Shown here: positions 36,761 through 46,055 of the stretch, in pieces
Position numbering within the stretch: the first letter of the stretch is position 1
Layout of the letters: each line of letters starts with the position of its first letter
NCBI RefSeq assembly: GCF_900112265.1
Contig: NZ_FOLO01000017.1
Coordinates: 25,305 to 89,304 of the forward strand
Length of the DNA: 64,000 nucleotides
From: Pseudoalteromonas denitrificans DSM 6059
GTDB lineage: Bacteria; Pseudomonadota; Gammaproteobacteria; Enterobacterales; Alteromonadaceae
Reading direction: 5' to 3'
Made by a program: the position numbers and the translations under genes
The notes under the pieces: model-generated
What the model saw: only the letters and a program-made list of their open reading frames with translations
Told to the model about the DNA's origin: nothing
The model's database searches: none

Positions 36761-37486
36761 ATGACCACAATAAAAGTAATCATTGTAGATGATGAACGTT
36801 TAGCCCGAAATGAACTAAAACGCCTATTATCAAAACACACAAATATCGAAATTATTGATGAAGCTAAAAATGCTGACGAAGCCGCAATTAAAATAAAAGA
36901 GCACACCCCTGATGCTATTTTTTTAGATATTCATATGCCAGGCTCCACAGGGTTAGAATTAGCCGAATCTCTTGGTGATGACGTTAACATCATATTTTGT
37001 ACGGCTTATGATCAGTTTGCAGTGGATGCATTTTCATTAAATGCCATGGATTATTTAGTAAAACCCGTAAACCCACAAAGGTTAGCTGAAAGCTTAATTA
37101 AATTAGAGACCCGCCTTGAGCAAGCTAAAAAGCAAACAGGCTTACCAGATGATCATAAATTAATGGTTAAATATGGGGAAACAATGCGCATTATTCCATT
37201 AAGCGATATTATTCGTTTTGAGTCTATAGGTAATCATGCTGCTATTTACACACCTCACGGCAAGGCTTTTTTACACAGCTCTTTAAATAAGATCGAAGCT
37301 AAGTTAGATACAAATCATTACTTTAGAGCCAGCAGATCAGATATAATTCGTTTAGATGCCATTGAAAGCATGGAGCAAGCTATTAGTTATGGCTTAGAAG
37401 CAAAACTTACCAATGGCCAAACTATTGAAATTTCTCGTCGCCAAGCAACAAAACTAAAACAACTTTTAGAGTTTACTCAGCTTTAA
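36761..37486 (+). CDS. LytTR-family response regulator
   Basis: The protein has 241 residues: receiver domain (VIIVDDERLARNEL, phospho-accepting Asp56 in DAIFLDIHMPG, Lys in DYLVKPV) and a C-terminal LytTR DNA-binding domain (about 140-240, HYFRASRSDIIRLDAIESME). It resembles YehT/LytR-type regulators. It is the output of the three-kinase cluster, 7 bp after the soluble kinase gene. Confidence 0.93.
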   Translation: MTTIKVIIVDDERLARNELKRLLSKHTNIEIIDEAKNADEAAIKIKEHTPDAIFLDIHMPGSTGLELAESLGDDVNIIFCTAYDQFAVDAFSLNAMDYLVKPVNPQRLAESLIKLETRLEQAKKQTGLPDDHKLMVKYGETMRIIPLSDIIRFESIGNHAAIYTPHGKAFLHSSLNKIEAKLDTNHYFRASRSDIIRLDAIESMEQAISYGLEAKLTNGQTIEISRRQATKLKQLLEFTQL

Positions 37487-37512
37487 TCTTAGGCCCGCAA
37501 AAAGTTTTAAAT

Positions 37513-37551
37513 GTGTAATACAGAGAAAATCATATTTTTTCTGTATTACAC
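37513..37551. terminator. Long hairpin behind the LytTR regulator
   Basis: An 18-bp stem (arms 37513-37530 and 37534-37551, one G-T wobble) with a 3-nt loop lies 26 bp after the stop codon. The inner part is A/T-rich, but no T-run follows. The rest of the 260 bp to the next gene shows no further feature. Confidence 0.5.
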
Positions 37552-37746
37552 TCAAGCCATTTCAAAATAAAAAATCAAAAAAAAAACAATCACCATAAGT
37601 TAACTCTATTTTGTTGTAACACAATTTATTAAACAATAAGTTGAACTCTAAGTTTAACGTATTTATTGGTTGTCGGTCTCAAGGGTTTTGCGGTTATGAG
37701 CCAAATCTAGCATGCTATGAAATATTAAAATCAATTAGGAAATACC

Positions 37747-39276
37747 ATGAAACTGGTTACAGGCATCAGTTTTTTAGTTTTATGCATAATAAATTCAGCT
37801 TATGCAGCGACTGAAAATGATAAAGAAAATAACAACAGATATATTGAAGTCGACAACTCAATTGTGACCGAACATAAAGTTAAAATTTTAGACAAAAAAA
37901 TAACTTATAAAACCACAACAGGAACACAACCCGTTTGGGATGATAAAGGCAAAGCAATTGCAAGTTTACATTATAGCTATTACCAAAAAAAAGGAGTTAA
38001 AGATAAAGCTAAGCGCCCCCTTTTAATTTCATTTAATGGAGGTCCAGGTTCAGCTTCTGTTTGGATGCATTTGGCTTATACAGGCCCTCGCGTTTTAAAC
38101 ATCGATAATGAAGGGTATCCTGTGCAACCATATGGCGTACAAGACAACCCTTTTTCTGTATTAGATATTGCAGATATTTTATATGTCAATCCAGTCAACA
38201 CGGGGTTTTCACGTGTTTTAGAAAATGAAAAAGGTGAATTACCTTCAAAAGAAAAACAAAAAGAATTATTTTTTGGTATAAACGCCGATGTGAAATACTT
38301 AGCACAATGGATCAATACCTTTGTGAGTCGTCATGATCTTTGGTTATCACCAAAGTTTTTAATAGGTGAAAGCTATGGTACAACACGCGTTTCCGGTTTA
38401 GCACTCGAATTACAGAACAATCAATGGATGTATCTTAATGGTGTCATATTAGTTTCCCCTACTGATATAGGCATAAAACGCGACGGACCAGTTAAAGCCG
38501 CTAATCGACTGCCTTATTTTACGGCTGCTGCGTGGTATCACAAAGCACTTTCAAATGATTTACAAAATAAAGATTTAGAAAAACTTTTACCTGAAGTTGA
38601 AGCGTTTACAATTAATAAACTGATCCCCGCGATTGCTAAAGGTGGTTTTATTTCTGCTGATGAAAAAGAAAAAGTGATTTCTAAAATGGCATATTACTCA
38701 GGGCTTTCAGAAAAATTTGTAGCCCAAAATAACTTAGATATCCCAGCTTCATTTTTCTGGAAAGAACTACTACGAGATAAAGGCATAACGATAGGCAGAT
38801 TAGATTCCCGATATCTTGGGATAGATAAACGAGATTCGGGGGAAAGCCCTGACTATTCAGCAGAGCTGACATCTTGGTTACATTCATTTACACCAGCCAT
38901 TAATTATTACTTACGAGAAGAGTTAAATTACAAAACTGATCTTAAATACAATATGTTTGGTTCTGTACATCCATGGGATCGCACTCGAAATAAGACAGGT
39001 GAAAACCTACGCCAAGCTATGGCACAGAATCCATATTTAAATGTCATGATTCAATCAGGGTATTACGATGGTGCAACAAATTATTTTGATGCTAAATATA
39101 CTTTATGGCAGCTAGACCCTAGCGGAAAAATGAAAGACAGACTTAGCTTTAAAGGTTATAGAAGTGGACATATGATGTATTTACGCCGCGCCGATTTAAA
39201 AAGCTCAAATCAAGATCTAAGAGAGTTTATAGAGTCATCTTTACCTAAAAATGGAGCCTCTGCTAAATACCAATAA
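37747..39276 (+). CDS. Peptidase S10 (serine carboxypeptidase-like)
   Basis: The protein has 509 residues: signal peptide (about 1-20), oxyanion-hole motif FNGGPGSASVW, catalytic Ser in GESYGTTR, and the late Asp (YYDGATNYFD) and His (RSGHMMYLRR) regions. This is the full carboxypeptidase-Y-type set for C-terminal peptide trimming, probably in the periplasm. It is a single-gene unit with its own terminator. Confidence 0.9.
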   Translation: MKLVTGISFLVLCIINSAYAATENDKENNNRYIEVDNSIVTEHKVKILDKKITYKTTTGTQPVWDDKGKAIASLHYSYYQKKGVKDKAKRPLLISFNGGPGSASVWMHLAYTGPRVLNIDNEGYPVQPYGVQDNPFSVLDIADILYVNPVNTGFSRVLENEKGELPSKEKQKELFFGINADVKYLAQWINTFVSRHDLWLSPKFLIGESYGTTRVSGLALELQNNQWMYLNGVILVSPTDIGIKRDGPVKAANRLPYFTAAAWYHKALSNDLQNKDLEKLLPEVEAFTINKLIPAIAKGGFISADEKEKVISKMAYYSGLSEKFVAQNNLDIPASFFWKELLRDKGITIGRLDSRYLGIDKRDSGESPDYSAELTSWLHSFTPAINYYLREELNYKTDLKYNMFGSVHPWDRTRNKTGENLRQAMAQNPYLNVMIQSGYYDGATNYFDAKYTLWQLDPSGKMKDRLSFKGYRSGHMMYLRRADLKSSNQDLREFIESSLPKNGASAKYQ

Positions 39277-39310
39277 AAATAGATAACCGGATTTCAATTT
39301 AAACCAAGCT

Positions 39311-39340
39311 AAAGCTGATAATTTGTCAGCTTTCGTTTTT
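39311..39340 (+). terminator. Rho-independent terminator of the S10 peptidase gene
   Basis: The stem AAAGCTGA / TCAGCTTT (39311-39318, 39326-39333) is followed by CGTTTTT. Confidence 0.8.
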
Positions 39341-39344
39341 AAAA

Positions 39345-39372
39345 TTGATAACTGACTGAAACACTATATAAT
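39345..39372 (+). promoter_or_regulatory. Sigma-70 promoter for the 39411 gene and probably fau
   Basis: TTGATA (39345-39350), a 16-nt spacer and a perfect TATAAT (39367-39372). The predicted start is near 39379, about 30 nt before the ATG. Confidence 0.65.
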
Positions 39373-39410
39373 TTCTATAACATTAATATTTATTCTCAGA
39401 GAGAATACAC

Positions 39411-39974
39411 ATGAGTTTAAGCTTTAGAATCACCTTTGCATCATTGTCAAATGAGCTAACTGAAATCCAAGCAATAGATATTCTACAAACAAAATTAAAA
39501 TTAAATGCTAATGTTGCTCAAAAATTTTTACAAGGTGGCGAAGTTTTTAACCCTATAAGCCAAGAAAAAGCACTCAAACAACAAAAAATATTTGCTTCAA
39601 TGGGCATTAAAGTCAAAATAACTGACATTTCAGCTAACAATTCCCCTCAAGAAAAAAATCCAACCAATTTAATTAGTCAAGCCGAAAAGGATGCTAAAAT
39701 AATTAGTGCACTTGACTACATCACAACGAGTTTGATTCGGTTAGAAGAAAAAGTTGATGAATTATCTCAAAATACATCAGAACAACTCCCTTCATTAGAT
39801 GACGAAAATGAATTATCAGAGCAACCAGAACCTTTAGACTTTGATGAAGACTTTGGCTTGCCAATCAAAAAAAGACAAAGTCGTTTATTTTTAGTAATTG
39901 TATCTTCTATTTTAGTGATATTACTGATTGCCCTTGGCATCAGTTTAACTTATCCAGAATTACTAAAGCCATAA
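39411..39974 (+). CDS. Hypothetical tail-anchored membrane protein
   Basis: The protein has 187 residues. The first about 70 look like a small alpha-beta domain (FRITFASLSNELTEIQAIDIL, ASMGIKVKITDIS). Then come a helical segment (about 95-115) and an acidic linker (SLDDENELSEQPEPLDFDED). Last are basic residues (KKRQSR) and one transmembrane helix (about 162-182) close to the C-terminus. No family recognised. The predicted orientation is an N-terminal cytoplasmic domain. It is 22 bp upstream of fau and probably cotranscribed. Confidence 0.6.
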   Translation: MSLSFRITFASLSNELTEIQAIDILQTKLKLNANVAQKFLQGGEVFNPISQEKALKQQKIFASMGIKVKITDISANNSPQEKNPTNLISQAEKDAKIISALDYITTSLIRLEEKVDELSQNTSEQLPSLDDENELSEQPEPLDFDEDFGLPIKKRQSRLFLVIVSSILVILLIALGISLTYPELLKP

Positions 39975-39996
39975 ATCCTTATGATACAGGTGACCC

Positions 39997-40578
39997 TTGA
40001 AAAGATCTGAAATTAGAGATTTAGTTCGAAAAAAGCGCAACGCATTAACCCAAAAAGAACAAAAATTAGCAGCAGAAACCATAAAGTTGAATTTATCTCA
40101 AGTAGTTAACGGGTACAAAAATGCAAAAATAGCCCTTTATTTAAGCAATGATGGTGAGCTAAATACAGCCAAATTAATTGAGTTAATACAAAAAGATAAT
40201 CACGAAATCTACTTACCTGTATTACACCCTTTCAAAAGTGGTAACTTACTATTTCAGAAGTATGAAAAAAACTCACCCATGAAAGCTAATCGCTATGGTA
40301 TCTTTGAACCCGAATTAAATTGCAGTCATGTATGTCCAGTTAGTGAACTTGATATAATATTTACGCCCTTAGTTGCATTTGACGATTCAGGTAACAGATT
40401 AGGTATGGGAGGTGGTTTCTATGATAGAACTCTAGCCAAGTTTTATCGTGAAAATTGGCAAAAACCCCAATTAATAGGCATAGCACACAATTGTCAAAAG
40501 GTAGATAAACTCCCGATTGAAAGTTGGGATGTTCCCCTTAAAACCATAATTACTCCTGAAAAACTCTACCGCTGGTAG
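39997..40578 (+). CDS. fau: 5-formyltetrahydrofolate cyclo-ligase
   Basis: The protein has 193 residues and converts 5-formyl-THF to 5,10-methenyl-THF with ATP. The family motifs LVAFDDSGNRLGMGGGFYDR and IGIAHNCQ are present, and the N-terminus RSEIRDLVRKKRNAL is typical. The start is TTG with AGGTGA 5 nt upstream; no better start exists because a stop precedes it. It is followed by rpiA and serA, a usual order. Confidence 0.92.
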   Translation: MKRSEIRDLVRKKRNALTQKEQKLAAETIKLNLSQVVNGYKNAKIALYLSNDGELNTAKLIELIQKDNHEIYLPVLHPFKSGNLLFQKYEKNSPMKANRYGIFEPELNCSHVCPVSELDIIFTPLVAFDDSGNRLGMGGGFYDRTLAKFYRENWQKPQLIGIAHNCQKVDKLPIESWDVPLKTIITPEKLYRW

Positions 40579-40668
40579 CGTAAAAAATTTATAATTAATG
40601 CGCGGAAAATCCGCCACACCACTTTTAACCTCTGAGGTTTATTTTTAAACCCAAAACCGGAGAGATAC

Positions 40669-41325
40669 ATGACACAAGATGAAATGAAAAAAGCCGCTGC
40701 ATGGGCTGCACTAGAGTACGTTGAAAAAGACACCATAGTTGGTGTAGGTACGGGTTCTACTGTAAATCATTTTATAGATGCTTTAGGAACAATAAAAGAT
40801 TCAATTGTTGGTGCCGTATCTAGCTCTGAAGCTTCAACTCAAAAATTAAAAGCCCTTGGTATTGAGATTTTTGACTTAAATCATGTAGATAACTTAAGTA
40901 TTTATATCGATGGTGCTGATGAGATTAATCATCATAATGACATGATTAAAGGTGGTGGTGCGGCACTGACTCGCGAAAAAATAGTTGCTGCAGTTGCTAA
41001 AAAATTCGTTTGTATCGTTGATAGTACAAAACAAGTTGAAACTATGGGTAACTTTCCACTTCCAGTAGAAGTTATTCCTATGGCTCGCAGCTATGTTGCA
41101 CGCGAATTAGTGAAACTAGGTGGAGACCCGAGTTACCGCGAAGGTGTAGTGACAGATAATGGGAATGTCATTTTAGATGTATACAATTTAGAAATTACAG
41201 ATGCAAAAGTATTAGAAGAACAAATTAACCAGATTGTTGGGGTTGTAACCAATGGTTTATTTGCACAACGTGGTGCAGATATTGTCATTATTGGTACTCC
41301 TGATGGTCCGCAGACAATCAAATAA
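40669..41325 (+). CDS. rpiA: Ribose-5-phosphate isomerase A
   Basis: The protein has 218 residues with the RpiA signatures [22 protein letters not shown] and [14 protein letters not shown]. It interconverts ribose-5-P and ribulose-5-P in the pentose phosphate pathway. A clear GGAGAG Shine-Dalgarno precedes the ATG. The 90-bp gap from fau holds a TATAAT box (40590-40595) without a good -35. Confidence 0.95.
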   Translation: MTQDEMKKAAAWAALEYVEKDTIVGVGTGSTVNHFIDALGTIKDSIVGAVSSSEASTQKLKALGIEIFDLNHVDNLSIYIDGADEINHHNDMIKGGGAALTREKIVAAVAKKFVCIVDSTKQVETMGNFPLPVEVIPMARSYVARELVKLGGDPSYREGVVTDNGNVILDVYNLEITDAKVLEEQINQIVGVVTNGLFAQRGADIVIIGTPDGPQTIK

Positions 41326-41346
41326 CTTTTAAAGTAGGCTCAGGCA

Positions 41347-42576
41347 ATGAACAAAATATCTTTGGCAAAAGAAAAAATTAAAATTTTATTATTAGAGGGA
41401 CTACATCAAAGTGCTGTAGAAACACTAAAACGCAATGGTTATACCAACATTGAGTATGTCAAAACATCCTTGCCTGAAGCTGAGTTAATTGAAAAAGTAA
41501 AAGATGTGCACTTTATTGGCATTCGTTCACGTACACATTTAACATCTGATGTTTTAGGTGCTGCTGAACGATTGATTGCTATTGGTTGTTTTTGTATCGG
41601 CACAAATCAAGTTGACTTAGCCAGTGCTCAAAAACGTGGTATTGCAGTCTTTAATGCCCCTTTTTCAAATACTCGTTCAGTTGCCGAGCTGGTATTAGGC
41701 CAAATGATCATGTTACTTCGTGGTATTCCTAAAAGAAATGCGATGGCACACAGAGGGCAATGGTTCAAATCTGCCGTAGGTTCTTATGAAGCCAGAGGAA
41801 AAACATTAGGTATCATTGGTTATGGCCATATCGGTACTCAATTAGGTATTATGGCTGAACATATCGGTATGAACGTACAGTTTTATGATATTGAAGACAA
41901 ACTCACTTTAGGTAATACCAAGCAAATTCATAGTTTAACGGTATTATTACAAACTTCAGATGTTATCAGTTTACACGTACCTGAAACACCTCAAACTAAA
42001 AACCTAATTGGTGCAGCTGAGCTTGAAGTAATGAAGCACGGATCAATTTTAATTAATGCTTCTCGCGGCACTGTTGTTGATATAGATGCTTTATCACAAA
42101 CACTTTCTGAAGATAAACTAGCAGGCGCTGCGATAGATGTATTTCCTGTTGAGCCAAAATCAAATGATGAAGAATTTATTTCACCTCTTAGAGAGTTTGA
42201 CAATGTCATTTTAACGCCTCATGTAGGTGGCTCTACGCAAGAAGCACAAGAGAACATTGGCATTGAAGTCGCAGGAAAAATTGCTAAATATTCAGATAAT
42301 GGCTCAACTGTTTCTGCGGTTAATTTTCCTGAAGTGTCTTTACCTGAACTACAAGGGCGAAGCCGCTTATTGCACATTCACCATAACCACCCAGGAGTAT
42401 TAACACAAATTAACCAAGCCTTTGCCCAACATGGTATTAATATCGCAGCACAATACCTACAAACAGATGAAAATATTGGTTATGTTGTAATTGATGTAAA
42501 TACTGAATACTCAGAAGTTGCATTAAAAGAGCTGCGCGCTATAGAAGGCACGATAAAAGCGAGGATCTTGCATTAA
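41347..42576 (+). CDS. serA: D-3-phosphoglycerate dehydrogenase
   Basis: The protein has 409 residues and does the first step of serine synthesis. It shows the substrate and NAD domains (GYGHIGTQLG, NASRGTVVDID, catalytic His in LTPHVGGST) and a C-terminal ACT domain (about 335-409, HNHPGVLTQINQAFAQHGINI) for serine feedback. It follows rpiA by 21 bp. A strong terminator follows the gene. Confidence 0.96.
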   Translation: MNKISLAKEKIKILLLEGLHQSAVETLKRNGYTNIEYVKTSLPEAELIEKVKDVHFIGIRSRTHLTSDVLGAAERLIAIGCFCIGTNQVDLASAQKRGIAVFNAPFSNTRSVAELVLGQMIMLLRGIPKRNAMAHRGQWFKSAVGSYEARGKTLGIIGYGHIGTQLGIMAEHIGMNVQFYDIEDKLTLGNTKQIHSLTVLLQTSDVISLHVPETPQTKNLIGAAELEVMKHGSILINASRGTVVDIDALSQTLSEDKLAGAAIDVFPVEPKSNDEEFISPLREFDNVILTPHVGGSTQEAQENIGIEVAGKIAKYSDNGSTVSAVNFPEVSLPELQGRSRLLHIHHNHPGVLTQINQAFAQHGINIAAQYLQTDENIGYVVIDVNTEYSEVALKELRAIEGTIKARILH

Positions 42577-42603
42577 TTTCTATAAGTTGCTAAAACTTGA
42601 CTT

Positions 42604-42628
42604 AGCCATGCCCTTGCATGGCTTTTTT
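42604..42628 (+). terminator. Terminator of the fau-rpiA-serA unit
   Basis: The stem AGCCATGC / GCATGGCT with a CCTT loop ends in a T-run. Confidence 0.9.
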
Positions 42629-42676
42629 GTTTTAACATTACCAAATATTCATCTTACATAAACATAGGAACAATCC

Positions 42677-43042
42677 GTGTTAACAAAAGTACTTATAACA
42701 ACATTAATTATTGTTTTAGCTATGTTTTATTTAAAAAACACAAAACAAAAAAGTTTTAATAATGTCAGGAGTCAGGATGCTGTTCCTTCAAAATTTAGAT
42801 ATCTATCGATGTTATTGTTAAGTCTTTCATTATTATTCAGTGCGGTTTATTTATTTTGGCAATATCAAGAAGATAACAAAGTTATAAACGTAACGGTGAT
42901 CTCCCCTGTTTCGAATAAAAAAATTACTTACCATGTCAAAAGAAAAGATATTTCAGCTAATAAAATTATAACTTTAGAAGGTATTACCATAAGGCTTTCA
43001 AACCAAGAACGCATAATCATAGCTGAGGCTGAAATAAATTAA
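42677..43042 (+). CDS. Small membrane protein, unknown
   Basis: The protein has 121 residues and a GTG start with AGGAA 6 nt upstream. Two hydrophobic segments (about 3-19 and 46-64) are followed by a small soluble domain rich in beta strands (VINVTVISPVSNKKITYHVKRK, IITLEGITIRLSNQERIIIAEAEIN). No family recognised. It stands alone after the serA terminator. Codon use is like its neighbours. Confidence 0.6.
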   Translation: MLTKVLITTLIIVLAMFYLKNTKQKSFNNVRSQDAVPSKFRYLSMLLLSLSLLFSAVYLFWQYQEDNKVINVTVISPVSNKKITYHVKRKDISANKIITLEGITIRLSNQERIIIAEAEIN

Positions 43043-43502
43043 GACAACCCTCCTTTAATTTTATATCTAATTACATGCAACAATGATTTTTTAAACTCTT
43101 AGAAATGGCTTTAAAACTCATCACTTAGCTAAAAAGTCATATGTTTTTTTACCGAGTATATTAATCGAGCCTCAGCTTCTTATATTTGATGTAATAATAC
43201 ATTTAACATAAATAAAACGAATGCTAGAAAAACAATAAAAGTTAAACTCATAAATATTTTTTCATTTTGTGCCAAAGTAACACTTCACTGTAATTAATCA
43301 TTTACTGTTACTGTCAATATAACCGAAATTCAGCTAAATAATTTGTTATTAAAGGCATATAACTTGCTTTATTTTTAAGTGAAAAACAATTATTGTTATT
43401 TACCAATGCATTATTTCTTTAATAGACAGATAATTATCACTATTATGATTGTACTAAAAAAATAACTTCACGCTAAATATTATAAGATGATGGACACCAT
43501 AT
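43043..43502. other. Gene-free interval before the PilZ gene
   Basis: This AT-rich stretch of 460 bp has no supportable ORF, RNA gene or strong hairpin. It presumably carries the promoter of the PilZ gene, but no box pair stands out. Confidence 0.5.
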
Positions 43503-46013
43503 ATGGTTGATGATGTACTGCTTAAACATCAAGATTTAATAAATGAACTTAAATCTGATTTAGGCACAGCTAAATTTGACAATATCTTCAGAAAAAAAAC
43601 TGAATCCTTATCAAAACCAGATCAATTTCTGATTAAAATGGAAATGACCCGGCTTTCGCAACCTGTTGCACGTTTCATCGATTTAAGAGGGCAAGTTACC
43701 GGAGAGGTGAGATCTTATGAATTTAATGGCAAACAACATTTTATGGATAATTTAGCTATTGAAGTATTTGAAAAAGCAATAAAACAACATGGTGATTATA
43801 CTCTCGCTGTATATGAAGCCGTAATGAATACTGAAAATAATCATAAAATATTACAAAAAAATGCAAAAAAACAAGCTTTAACCAAACCTAATGAGCCAGA
43901 CAGACAAGTTAAAAAGTTAGAGTGTCACATGGTTAAATTTGCATCATACGAAACTCGAATAGAAGAACGTATGAATTATGCAATTAAAGTTCAAATTCAA
44001 ATATCCCCTTCTGACATGATGGAAGCCAGTACTTCTGATATTTCCGTCAGTGGTTGTAAGGTAAAACTCCCTGTACGTTATAAATTAAAGCGTGAACAAA
44101 AATTAAAAATGCGCTTAGTTGGGTTAGAGCAAGATTTTGAATTAGGTTTAAAAAAAGGCATTGAATACGAAGTTGTTGCAATTGATAGTATTAATAATGA
44201 TATTAATCACATTAGAATGAAACGCACTTTTATTGAATGCAATGCTAGCTTTGATGATTTTTTACGTAGCTTTATTCATGGCAATAAGCGTCGATACAAA
44301 GTTAATTTAGACAATACCTTAGATGCTGTGATCATCAAAGGATATGAACAATACTATCTCCCAAGAGTTACCTCTTTATCTATTTTTTTAGCTGAACAAG
44401 ACGATATTCTTACACCAACTTTAGTATTGAGCAATGAAAATAATATAGATATTATTCGCTACTTTAACGATGAAAACAAAAATTTTATTTTAACGAATAT
44501 TCTTAATAAGCCTCGTTTGTCTCATTTGTTAGCCCAGCAGGGTCACGTTAAGGAAGGTTTATTTTATTGTTTTACACATATTAGTGCAGGGAAAATTTTT
44601 TATTATTCTGCAACTGATTATGAATTAAATCAGACTCCCGCTTTAAAAAGTCTATTTTTAGGTTTTGGTAGTAGTAAAAACAGTTGGAGAAGCTTTAAAG
44701 TTCAATTAATGCCAAGTCATATCGATGACGCTTTTATCCCTTTATCGTTACCAGAAACAGCAAGTGAAGATGTTGCAAAGTTAAACAAACCACCTTCACC
44801 ACGAGTTCAAGGTGTCATTCAAGGTGCTAAATATCTTGTTTTGTTAACCGATATTACAACTAAACAAGCACAAATTGAGTACAAAAAAAATAAATATAAT
44901 AAAGCACAAGTGAATGCATTAAAACAATATGGCCATGCAAAACAAGCTCACTATCCTGATATAGATGTAGTGCCTCTTGAATATATAAATTTAAGATCTG
45001 AAACGCGATACTTGTATAAAACAGAGGTTCAGTTAGAACAAGAGGAAAGAGGAAAAGTAACTGGTTTCACCCGTGATTTTTCAGAAAACGGATTGCAAAT
45101 TGAATTGCCCCAACCTATGAAGTATGAGAACGGTGATTTATTATTAATGACCTTGCCCGACCTACAAAAAATAACTAAAAAACATAACCTAAATAATCTA
45201 CCTTATGAAGTTATGGCTGTGAGTAAAACAAAAACAATCATTAACCTTCGCAGCTACAGACCAACAGAAAATAGTGAGCATGCTGGCGCTACATTTTTCA
45301 CTCAACTTATTGATAATAACAAAAGTAAGCTAAAAGCATCAGCCGAATCACCAAAGATACCAGGATTATCAACAGCACTAAGAAACATGCTCACAAAGTC
45401 AGTTTGCCAATTTCCTTTTTATATTCACAAACAAGGTGCAACGCATGTTGTTGGTGCAATTGGCCATGGCTTATACCCTAGTCCTTTACATTTGATATTA
45501 AGTCAGTATGGCTTATTAGATGAATATTTTGATATTGAGTCACTTTTTTCAAACGACATATTGCACGAATTATTCATCCCAAAATTAAAAGATATGAAGC
45601 GCCAAGATAAACCTTTTCAATTAGAACTCTATCTACGTTTTAATCCTGCTGCTAAAGACATTAAGACAGCACTAATATGTGATTATATCCCTTTGACAGC
45701 AACAGAGATTAATAAGCAGAGCTTTGTTAAAGCGAGTATAAAACGAGAGCTGTTTTTTGGTTTTAGAGTATATTTATCACGTACAGGTCGCCCTGATACT
45801 GAATATTTATCTAAAGAACTTAGCTATATTACGCAATATGCGATACATAAAGCCAAAGTATTAGAAGAAGAACTTTGGTCTGTTGTTGGTGTTGGAGAAA
45901 TTCTCGATATTACAGATGAGTTAATGCAAAGATTTGGTATTGATCCCAGTATATTAGTCGAGATGGATAAACGTAAAACACTATGGATGCAAAGATTAAT
46001 TTCAAATTTATGA
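43503..46013 (+). CDS. Large double-PilZ domain protein
   Basis: The protein has 836 residues. A first PilZ-like domain lies near 155-245 (RIEERMNYAIKVQIQ ... TSDISVSGCKVKLP). A second lies near 500-600 (RSETRYLYKTEVQLEQ ... RDFSENGLQIELP). The RxxxR and D/SxSxxG elements for cyclic-di-GMP binding are recognisable, best in the second copy. It has no membrane segment, so it is cytosolic. The rest is conserved only in related marine genera as far as I recall; output unknown. It converges on serB. Confidence 0.8.
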   Translation: MVDDVLLKHQDLINELKSDLGTAKFDNIFRKKTESLSKPDQFLIKMEMTRLSQPVARFIDLRGQVTGEVRSYEFNGKQHFMDNLAIEVFEKAIKQHGDYTLAVYEAVMNTENNHKILQKNAKKQALTKPNEPDRQVKKLECHMVKFASYETRIEERMNYAIKVQIQISPSDMMEASTSDISVSGCKVKLPVRYKLKREQKLKMRLVGLEQDFELGLKKGIEYEVVAIDSINNDINHIRMKRTFIECNASFDDFLRSFIHGNKRRYKVNLDNTLDAVIIKGYEQYYLPRVTSLSIFLAEQDDILTPTLVLSNENNIDIIRYFNDENKNFILTNILNKPRLSHLLAQQGHVKEGLFYCFTHISAGKIFYYSATDYELNQTPALKSLFLGFGSSKNSWRSFKVQLMPSHIDDAFIPLSLPETASEDVAKLNKPPSPRVQGVIQGAKYLVLLTDITTKQAQIEYKKNKYNKAQVNALKQYGHAKQAHYPDIDVVPLEYINLRSETRYLYKTEVQLEQEERGKVTGFTRDFSENGLQIELPQPMKYENGDLLLMTLPDLQKITKKHNLNNLPYEVMAVSKTKTIINLRSYRPTENSEHAGATFFTQLIDNNKSKLKASAESPKIPGLSTALRNMLTKSVCQFPFYIHKQGATHVVGAIGHGLYPSPLHLILSQYGLLDEYFDIESLFSNDILHELFIPKLKDMKRQDKPFQLELYLRFNPAAKDIKTALICDYIPLTATEINKQSFVKASIKRELFFGFRVYLSRTGRPDTEYLSKELSYITQYAIHKAKVLEEELWSVVGVGEILDITDELMQRFGIDPSILVEMDKRKTLWMQRLISNL

Positions 46014-46037
46014 AGCTAGAACCTTTAGCTCTAGCTT
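46013..46037. terminator. Hairpin between convergent PilZ and serB genes
   Basis: The stem AAGCTAGA / TCTAGCTT has a 9-nt loop. There is no strong T-run on either side. Confidence 0.45.
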
Positions 46038-46055
46038 ACAATTAGCATTTAAGAG

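Noticed and set aside
39277..39410. 6S RNA gene near fau
   Set aside because: The usual position before fau was inspected; only a terminator and a promoter are seen, with no long 6S-like helix.
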